Source of the DNA: Azospirillum brasilense
Lineage (GTDB): Bacteria; Pseudomonadota; Alphaproteobacteria; Azospirillales; Azospirillaceae
Length of the DNA stretch: 64,000 bases
Direction of reading: 5' to 3'
Assembly: GCF_007827795.1 (NCBI RefSeq)
Contig: NZ_VITI01000014.1
Span: forward strand, 62,001-126,000
The notes under the pieces are model-generated. The model was not told where the DNA came from, did not search any database, and worked only from the letters and a program-made list of their open reading frames with translations. Of this stretch, positions 41,100 through 47,828 are shown one piece after another (the first letter of the stretch is position 1; the number at the start of each line of letters is the position of its first letter). The position numbers and the translations under genes are program-made.

Positions 41100-41870
41100 A
41101 TGTCGGAAGAAGCGGACAGCCTGAAGGACAACAGCGGCGGGGCGGAGCGGGCGGAAACCCCGCTCTACCAGGAGATCGTCCGCACTTTGCTGGAGGAGAT
41201 CGACGCCGGCGCCTACGCCGTCGGCGATCGCCTGCCGACCGAGCAGGAGCTGTGCAGCCGCTTCGCCGTCAGCCGCCACACGGTGCGCGAGGCGCTGCGC
41301 CGGCTTCAGGAGATGGGCTACATCCTGCGCCGCCAGGGATCGGGTTCGGTCCTGGCGGCGCGGCGCGCCGACGGGCGTTTCGTCAACTCCATCAGCTCCC
41401 TGGACGAGCTGGTGCAGTACGCCACCTCGACCCGGCTGGAAATCCTCTCGGTGGACCGCATCATCGTGGAGGAGGAACTGGCGGGCCGGCTGGGCTGCCG
41501 CCCCGAGACGCAATGGTTCCGCGTCAGCGCGCTGCGCCGCACCCGCGAGACGTCGGAGCCCTTCTCCTACGTCGAGGTTTACATCGACGCTGCCTTTTCC
41601 GATGTGGTGCGCAACCTGGAGGTGGTGCAGTACGCCATCTACACGGTTCTGGAGCAGCGCTACGGCGTCCGCATCGCCGAGGTGATGCAGGACATCGAGG
41701 CAGCGCCAGCCAGCCTGAACGTCGCCTCGCGCCTGCATGTCCCGCCGCAGTCGCCGATCCTCGTCATCACCCGGCGCTATTTCACCGACGACGGGCGTCT
41801 GGTGGAGATCGCCGTCAACACCCATCCGGGCGCCGGCTTCCGCTACACCATGTCCCTGCAGCGGCGCTGA
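41100..41870 (+). CDS. GntR family regulator, HutC/UTRA type (second copy)
   Basis: 256 residues from the ATG at 41100, which has GAGGG six bases before; an ATG at 41088 is possible. Winged helix (about 25-90: VGDRLPTEQELCSRFAVS, HTVREALRRLQEMGY) and UTRA domain ending GFRYTMSLQ. Aligns without large gaps to the regulator at 36644, so the pair are paralogues, perhaps from an in-island duplication. Located just after dctM and likely to control the amidase-TRAP genes or share the TTGTACGKACAA sites. Converges on the ABC permease gene with only 12 bp between stops. Confidence 0.92.
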   Translation: MSEEADSLKDNSGGAERAETPLYQEIVRTLLEEIDAGAYAVGDRLPTEQELCSRFAVSRHTVREALRRLQEMGYILRRQGSGSVLAARRADGRFVNSISSLDELVQYATSTRLEILSVDRIIVEEELAGRLGCRPETQWFRVSALRRTRETSEPFSYVEVYIDAAFSDVVRNLEVVQYAIYTVLEQRYGVRIAEVMQDIEAAPASLNVASRLHVPPQSPILVITRRYFTDDGRLVEIAVNTHPGAGFRYTMSLQRR

Positions 41871-41882
41871 GACGCGCGGCCG

Positions 41883-42710
41883 TTACGGACGGCGAAACGG
41901 TGCCCACCGCGGGTCGAGACCCTCGCGCAGACCCTCGGCCAGCAGGTTGACGGCCAGCGCGACGGCGGCGACGGTGATGGTCGTCGCGGCGATCAGATGG
42001 GGGGCGTCGCGCAGGTCGGCCAGCCCGTCGCGGATCAGCGTGCCCAGCGACACCGCCGGTTCCTGGATGCCCAGACCGAGACCGCTCAGCGTCGCCTCCG
42101 CCACCATGACCGGACCGATGGACAGGGCGGCGCGGATGGCGACCGGTCCGGCGACCGCCGGCAACAGATGGCGGCGGACCGTGTGCAGCGGTCCCGCGCC
42201 GAGGGCAGCGGAGGCCCGCACATGCTCGGCGGTCCGGTTGGACAGGGCCAGCGCCCGACACCAGCGGACCTGCGAGGGCCATGCCGCCAGGGCGAGCGTC
42301 AGCACCATGGCCTCGGTGCCCGGACCCAGCAGCGCGGCGGCGGCGATGGCGAGCGACAGCTCGGGAAAGCCGTGCAGCAGGTCGGCCAGCCGCAGGACCA
42401 CGGCGTCCGTGCGCCCGCCGATCCAGCCCGCCACCCCGCCCGAGGCGACGCCCAGCCCCACCGCGAGGGTGAGCGCCAGCCCGGCGATGGCGGCGGAGGT
42501 TCCCGTCCCGGCGATCAGCCGGGCGGCGACGTCGCGGCCCAGCCCGTCGCACCCCAGCGGGTGGGCGGCGGATGGTCCCGCCCAGGCCTGCCCGAGATCC
42601 ATGGCGAAGGGGTCGAGCGGCAGCAGAAGGGCGGCCAGGGCCAGAGGCACCGCCAGCGCCGCCGCGAGGAGCAGGCCGGCGCGTCCGGCGGAGGAGCGCG
42701 TGGCGATCAC
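41883..42710 (-). CDS. ABC transporter permease (DppC/OppC-like)
   Basis: 275 residues, inner-membrane permease of the peptide/nickel importer class. PLGCDGLGRDVAARLIAGT near residue 50 is the usual sequence after the first helix, and the EAA loop reads HVRASAALGAGPLHTVRRH. Five to six helices. The ATG overlaps the stop of the partner permease by four bases. Last gene of a three-gene set; the ATPase genes normally found after dppC are absent, since the next gene is the convergent GntR regulator. Confidence 0.9.
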   Translation of the reverse strand: MIATRSSAGRAGLLLAAALAVPLALAALLLPLDPFAMDLGQAWAGPSAAHPLGCDGLGRDVAARLIAGTGTSAAIAGLALTLAVGLGVASGGVAGWIGGRTDAVVLRLADLLHGFPELSLAIAAAALLGPGTEAMVLTLALAAWPSQVRWCRALALSNRTAEHVRASAALGAGPLHTVRRHLLPAVAGPVAIRAALSIGPVMVAEATLSGLGLGIQEPAVSLGTLIRDGLADLRDAPHLIAATTITVAAVALAVNLLAEGLREGLDPRWAPFRRP

Positions 42711-43660
42711 GGCGCCTCCGCATCGTCGCGCAACCCATCGTCGTGCAGCCGCGGATCGGCGAGGCCGATCAGCAGCTCGGCGGTCAGGCTGATGGCGATC
42801 TGCATCAGGACGAAGACCAGAACGGCGGCTCCGGCCACCGTGTGGTCGCGGGCCAGCACCGCCTGGACGGTCAGCCGCCCCACCCCCGGCAGGGCGAAGA
42901 CGCTCTCCACCGCCGCCGTGGCGGTGAGGATCGTCCCGGCCACCGACCCGGCCGCCGCCGCTAGTGGTACCAGGGCGTTCGGCAGGGCGTGGCGCAGCAG
43001 TAGGGCGACCCGCCCCAGCCCCTTGGCCCGCGCGGTGCGGATGAAGTCACGTCCCAGCACCTCCATCACCTGGGTCCGCGTCAGGCGGGCGATCATCGCC
43101 GCCGCCGGCAGGGCCAGCGCCGCCATGGCCCATGGTGGCGTGCCGGACCCCGCCAGCATCAGCCACGTCGCCAGCGCCAGCGGCGGCGTCGACAGGGCCA
43201 GCACCGATCCGATGGTCAGGGCCGTGCCCGGCCATGCCCGCCGCACATCGGCGGCGGCGAGGCCCAGTGTGAGACCGAGGGGCAGGGCGAGCGCCGCGGC
43301 GCCCGCCATCAGCCCCAGCGTCACCGGCAAGGCTTCGGTCAGCAGCGCGGTCACCGGAACGCCGCCGTAGCGCAGCGATTGGCCGAGGTCGCCCCGCAGG
43401 ACGGCCAGGGCGTAGGACAGGAATTGAACGGCCAGCGGCTGGTCCAGCCCAGCGTCTTCCCGCAGGCGCCGAATCATCTCCGGGTCGGCGGCCCGCCCAT
43501 CGACCATCAGCATGACCGGGTCGCCGGGAAGCGCGTGGGAGGCCAGGAAACTCACCAGCACGGCGGCGCCGGTCAGGAGAAGAAGCGCCGGCAGGCGCCG
43601 GGCCAATCGCCAAGCCAATCGCCGGGATGAACCGCAGCGGTCGAGCCGGCGTCCCGTCAT
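42707..43660 (-). CDS. ABC transporter permease (DppB/OppB-like)
   Basis: 317 residues from the ATG at 43660. N-terminal helix and FLASHALPGDPVMLMVDGRA, then the long periplasmic loop (LREDAGLDQPLAVQFLSYA and LRGDLGQSLRYG) and the EAA loop DFIRTARAKGLGRVALLLRH, all standard for DppB. The start overlaps the binding protein stop by four bases. Partner of the permease at 41883. Confidence 0.92.
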   Translation of the reverse strand: MTGRRLDRCGSSRRLAWRLARRLPALLLLTGAAVLVSFLASHALPGDPVMLMVDGRAADPEMIRRLREDAGLDQPLAVQFLSYALAVLRGDLGQSLRYGGVPVTALLTEALPVTLGLMAGAAALALPLGLTLGLAAADVRRAWPGTALTIGSVLALSTPPLALATWLMLAGSGTPPWAMAALALPAAAMIARLTRTQVMEVLGRDFIRTARAKGLGRVALLLRHALPNALVPLAAAAGSVAGTILTATAAVESVFALPGVGRLTVQAVLARDHTVAGAAVLVFVLMQIAISLTAELLIGLADPRLHDDGLRDDAEAP

Positions 43661-45222
43661 GGCAACCGGGCGGCGTGATAGTCCGTCGTGCCGTCGGGCC
43701 GGATGACCACGCCGGTCACGCCCGGCCGCACCAGCGCCACGAACTGCGGCGCCGGCAGCGGCAGCGCCACGGCCTGGTTCCGGAGCAGGGCCTCGGCGTC
43801 CCGGTAGAGCGTGTTGCGGACGGCGGGGTCGGCGAGGCCGCGCGCCCGCTCCATGAGCCGGTCGAAATCCGAGTTGTGCCAGCGGATGCGGTTGGTCGGG
43901 CTGGCGCTGTGCCACTGGGTGGCGAGCTGGTCCATGGGATCGGGGAAATCCGCCGTCCAGCCGTTGATGAACAGCGCCTCGCGGCCCTCGTTGATCGCCG
44001 CCACGAAGGCCGCGCGCTCCTGAATGCGCACGCCGACCGGAATCCCCAGCATCGCGGTGAGCTGGGCGGCGAAATAGGTCGCCTCCTCGCGCACGTTGGG
44101 GCCGCCGGCGATCTGGAGCGGCGGCAGCCCGCGCCCGCCGGGGTAGCCAGCCTCCGCCAGCAGCGCCTTGGCCCGGTCCGGATCGAATGGCGGCAGCGGC
44201 ACCGCGTCGGGCTGGTAACCGCCCAGGCCGGGCGTGACGAAGCCGTTCGTCAGCGCTGCCCGCCCGGCATGGAGGCCATTCACCGTGGCGGCGCGGTCCA
44301 GCGCGAGGCCGACCGCCTCGCGCACGCGCCGGTCGCGGAAGGGCGGGTACAGATCCTGGTTGAGGGCGAGATAGCGCACCTGCGCGCGGGCGAAGGCCGC
44401 GATCTGCCCGTCGTAGCGCGGCTGGCGGACCACCGTGCGCACGGCGTTGTCGGGAAGCGGCGCGACGTCCAACTCTCCGGCGTCGTAGCGCGCCAGCAGC
44501 GTGTTGGTGTCGGGCAGCACCGCCAGGGACACCGCGTCCACGGTGGGGGCGCCGCCCCAATAATCGGCGTGGGCCTCCAGACGCACGGATTCGCCGCGCC
44601 GCCAGGACGCGAGGCGGAACGGCCCGGTGCCGCCGGACGCCCGCTCGTGCCACGCCGGTCCGAACTCGGCCTCCATCCCGCGGTCGACGAACAGGAACGG
44701 GTAGAGCGGGAACAGCGCGTCGGGTTCGGTCAGCCGGACGACGAGCGTGTGGGGGGCGGGAATCTCGACGCCGGCCAGCGACGCGGCGGTTCCCTGCTGC
44801 AGCGCCGCGGCCCCCTCGACGCCGCGCAGGTAGAAGGCGCTGTAGCCGGGCTGGGGCTTGCGCGTCAGATGGTGTTCCCAGGTCCACAGGACGTCGGCGG
44901 CGGTGAACGGGCGCCCCGAATGGAAGCGCACGTCCGGGCGCAGGGTGAAGCGCCAGGTCCGCCCGCCGTCCGGCGTCTCCCAGCGGGTGGCCAGCGCCGG
45001 AACGGCGTTGCCGGCGGCGTCGATCGCGGTGAAGCCCTCATAGACCTGCCGGAGAACACCGGAAGAAACCAGTCCGGGGAAGGCGAACGGGTCGATGGTC
45101 GTCAGATCGTCGGACAGGCTGGCCCGCAAGGTTCCCGCCATCGCCGTAAACGCGGGACCGGCAACGCCGGTCGCGATGGACAGAACGGTCAGAAGCAGGC
45201 GGATGGCGGCGGTCAGGGGCAT
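43657..45222 (-). CDS. ABC transporter substrate-binding protein, family 5
   Basis: 521 residues from the ATG at 45222, which begins a signal peptide (PLTAAIRLLLTVLSIATG..AMA). Mature protein is of the DppA/OppA/NikA type: LTTIDPFAFPG, WRFTLRPDVRFHSGRPFTAADV, GTGPFRLASWRRGE, INGWTADFPDP and the dissection near the C-terminus with QAVALPLP. Periplasmic receptor for a peptide, opine, glutathione or similar compound. First gene of the three-gene operon; an inverted repeat at 45330-45357 lies about 110 bp upstream. Confidence 0.92.
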   Translation of the reverse strand: MPLTAAIRLLLTVLSIATGVAGPAFTAMAGTLRASLSDDLTTIDPFAFPGLVSSGVLRQVYEGFTAIDAAGNAVPALATRWETPDGGRTWRFTLRPDVRFHSGRPFTAADVLWTWEHHLTRKPQPGYSAFYLRGVEGAAALQQGTAASLAGVEIPAPHTLVVRLTEPDALFPLYPFLFVDRGMEAEFGPAWHERASGGTGPFRLASWRRGESVRLEAHADYWGGAPTVDAVSLAVLPDTNTLLARYDAGELDVAPLPDNAVRTVVRQPRYDGQIAAFARAQVRYLALNQDLYPPFRDRRVREAVGLALDRAATVNGLHAGRAALTNGFVTPGLGGYQPDAVPLPPFDPDRAKALLAEAGYPGGRGLPPLQIAGGPNVREEATYFAAQLTAMLGIPVGVRIQERAAFVAAINEGREALFINGWTADFPDPMDQLATQWHSASPTNRIRWHNSDFDRLMERARGLADPAVRNTLYRDAEALLRNQAVALPLPAPQFVALVRPGVTGVVIRPDGTTDYHAARLP

Positions 45223-45329
45223 GGTGCGGGGCGTTGCCGGGCGGTGGTCGGGGGTGGGAAAACCAGACGCCCCTGCCTCCTTCACGGCCTCCGGCCAGAG
45301 CGGAACCGGAATCGCACCGGACGTCCGCC

Positions 45330-45357
45330 ATATGTATGCACAAGAGTGCGTTCATAT
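45330..45357. promoter_or_regulatory. 28-bp inverted repeat upstream of the ABC binding protein gene
   Basis: Arms ATATGTATGCAC and GTGCGTTCATAT around AAGA, 10 of 12 positions paired. It lies between the LuxR-type regulator and the ABC operon, so it may be that regulator's operator. A hairpin ending the regulator mRNA is the alternative; there is no T-run. Confidence 0.45.
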
Positions 45358-45407
45358 CCAGGTATTCGCGCCGCTGGCGATGCGTCCAGCACCATACCCG
45401 GATTCGA

Positions 45408-46466
45408 TCAGGCGCGCGACCCGAAATGCCAGCAGATCGTCGTCACCTGCCGCACGATTCCTGCCTGGTTGCGCAGCCCCGTCTTGCCCAGGATGGACGA
45501 GACCTGATTGTAAACGGTGCGCCGTTCCACCCCGCGGTCCTCGGCGATCTCGTCGACGCTCCGCCCGGAGCACAGGGCCAGCGCGATCTCGGCCTCCGAT
45601 CCGGTGATCTGGAGAAGCTCGGCGACGGCGCGCGCCGACACAGCGGGCAGCACGTCCGGATCGACGAGGGTCAGGAGGAGGATGCCGGTCATCGGGCCAC
45701 CGCTTCCGACGCTCTGGGCCGGCGGTTCCGACAGGGTGGCGAAATAGGGTGACGGCTGGTCCAGGCGCGAGACGCGCAGCGTGATCGGCGTGCGGGTGCG
45801 GCGGCGGAAGAAGCCGGCGGCCCGCTTCGACAGCTCCGCCTGTTCGGCCGGGGCGTCGGGGATGCACAGCCGGCCGCCGACCATGGTCAGCCCGTCCCCC
45901 CGCGCCACGATGGAGGCGAAGGACTGGTTGCCGTCGATGACCTGGCAGCGCGGCGTCAGAAGCGCCGCCGGGTAGGGCAGGGCGTCGAGCAGCCGCAAGA
46001 CGAAGGAGGGCCGGCCCGACGACGGCAGGACACTGCCGCCGTTGAGGGAAATCAGGCTGTCGAAGCCACCCCGGACGCTTTCCTGGACGTTGCTGGTGAC
46101 GTCGCGGCGGATCTGGTACCACCAGCCGTCCGTGTCATCCAACCGCTCATAGGTGATCTGGATGACCCGCCCGTCGGAATGGAGCGTGAAGGATTGCCAG
46201 AACCTGTTGAACCGGCGGAGATCCTCGGCGTAGCCGATCCATCGCGCCGGATCGGAATAGATGGTGTCCGAGCCGAACTTCTTATGCTTCACGCACTCCC
46301 ACACGATGTCGCGGAACGTCACCGAGCGTGAGAAGTCGATGAAGGGATAGATCGTCTTCTGCTTGTCGTTGGTCGCCAGCAGCGTGTCGCTCTTGTCGAA
46401 GACGGTCAGCGCCGCGTTCATGTCCCGGGCGCGGCTGGAGAGGTCGTGGACCAGATCGGACATCAA
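45408..46466 (-). CDS. LuxR family transcriptional regulator with PAS-like sensor domains
   Basis: 352 residues (MM start at 46466/46463). N-terminal PAS-like domain (MNAALTVFDKSDTLLATND, the PAS_7 form) and a second sensor-like part (LDALPYPAALLTPRCQVIDGN). The C-terminal 65 residues are a LuxR helix-turn-helix (ITGSEAEIALALCSGRSVDE, IAEDRGVERRTVYNQVSSIL, GKTGLRNQAGIV). No receiver domain, so it is a one-component regulator responding to a ligand or redox state. Co-directional with the ABC importer operon 185 bp downstream, its likely target. Confidence 0.88.
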   Translation of the reverse strand: MMSDLVHDLSSRARDMNAALTVFDKSDTLLATNDKQKTIYPFIDFSRSVTFRDIVWECVKHKKFGSDTIYSDPARWIGYAEDLRRFNRFWQSFTLHSDGRVIQITYERLDDTDGWWYQIRRDVTSNVQESVRGGFDSLISLNGGSVLPSSGRPSFVLRLLDALPYPAALLTPRCQVIDGNQSFASIVARGDGLTMVGGRLCIPDAPAEQAELSKRAAGFFRRRTRTPITLRVSRLDQPSPYFATLSEPPAQSVGSGGPMTGILLLTLVDPDVLPAVSARAVAELLQITGSEAEIALALCSGRSVDEIAEDRGVERRTVYNQVSSILGKTGLRNQAGIVRQVTTICWHFGSRA

Positions 46467-46636
46467 TCCTTCCTCCCTTTCGCGGCCGGAGGTGACGGGG
46501 TGCGCCCCTGACCGTGGCCTGGGCCGCCGGTCAGGAGAGCGTACGCGGAACGCGCTGCCATTTGAGCGAATTTAGCAGCAAAACCACCGCGTCATGCAAC
46601 GGTCAATACGATGGGGTCAATACGATGGGATGACGC

Positions 46637-47044
46637 TCAGGCCGCCTCGACCGTGAGGTAGCAGCCGGCGAGTTCCTCCGTCCGCAGTTCCACGCCGAGC
46701 GTCGCCCGGAACGCGTCCTGGGTGTTGGCGACGGCCTTCTGCCACGCGGCGGCATCGGGAGCGTCCGGGTGATGGTGGACCCGGGCGCCGACCAGCCGCA
46801 TCATGTCCGCCTCGTAGCGGTCCATGAACAGGATGTGCTCGTGCCACGCCGCGTCCGCCGCCTTCGTCGGGACCAGGATCAGGTTCGGCTTCGCCGCCAC
46901 GACGACGAGGAACTGCCGGTAGGCCTCGACCGACGCCGCGGCCTGGTCCGACGTGTAGCCGGCCGTCTCGAGCCGCTTGCTGATGAAGGAGAGGTCGAGG
47001 TTCGCCGGCTGCACGGTCGAGCCACGTTCGCTGTTGTCGTTCAT
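46637..47044 (-). CDS. GRDP/DUF1399-like small protein
   Basis: 135 residues. The stretch VPTKAADAAWHEHILFMDRY and the following HHHP resemble the glycine-rich-domain-protein-like family (DUF1399), which carries a W-H-x2-I-L motif and further His. Function in bacteria unknown; the His residues could bind metal. AAAGGACC lies before the ATG. No signal peptide. Neighbours give no clue: a LuxR regulator downstream and a long non-coding stretch upstream. Confidence 0.7.
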   Translation of the reverse strand: MNDNSERGSTVQPANLDLSFISKRLETAGYTSDQAAASVEAYRQFLVVVAAKPNLILVPTKAADAAWHEHILFMDRYEADMMRLVGARVHHHPDAPDAAAWQKAVANTQDAFRATLGVELRTEELAGCYLTVEAA

Positions 47045-47828
47045 TCTCGATGGTCCTTTCAGAAGGGAATGAGGTTCACGTCGGTCCTCAAAGACCTCCG
47101 CTCGATGACGCCGGACCGCGCCCTGCGGGAAAACACTGCCCGCGGTGGCACCCGGCAGGATTCAGGCGGGAGGTGTCCTGACCGGCGGTGTCCCGCCGGC
47201 CGGTGCCTGTGCGTGGCACCGTTCGGCTTGATCCGGCGGACGCCGTGGGCAAGCCGCCAAGGCTGCGTTCGTGTGCGCCGCGCGTCCCGTACGCTCCTGC
47301 AACAGGCCCGCCATGCGCCCCTCCTGCATACCCGAGTGTATCATAGTGGCGGTTGTGCACACGCTCAAGAACTTATCGCGTATTTGTATTGAATCTGCGC
47401 ATGACGGTTTCTCAGGGTGGAATACATACGCAATCATTTTTGTGTGGGTGATCACCGATTCTTGTGAAACATCTCACTTGATAGGATCGTTTTCGTTGCT
47501 ATCCGCGGAAGAGTTGGTGTCTTCTGCACAAGGTCGCAAATCCATGCCAGCGCGATGGGGTTCCGGATGCAAGACCGGTGAGCACATCCCTTTTCTTCGC
47601 CATGGCTCAACGGACTGCTCGCAGAGGCTTTGCGGCGTCCGGTTCCCGACGGGGCCGTGGACGCTCTGATCCTTGCGGATCTTTTTGCCGCGCTCGCGCC
47701 GTCGGGTGGCTTCGACTCCGCGACGACGGTGCCGCTCGAGCTGGCGGCCCTGCGGGGTCATCGCCGCCTGGGGGCTGGAATGGGTGAGGCGTCACGCGGG
47801 GAAGCGGGTTGCGGACTCGTTTCAAGGC
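47045..47828. other. 784-bp intergenic region, lower GC in the middle
   Basis: The longest stretch without a supported gene. About 47330-47520 is clearly lower in GC than the rest of the window. An open frame on the plus strand at 47582-47770 has protein-like sequence (LLAEALRRPVPDGAVDALIL, ADLFAALAPSGGFDSATTVP) but lacks a proper start and identity; it could be a gene remnant. Confidence 0.5.
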
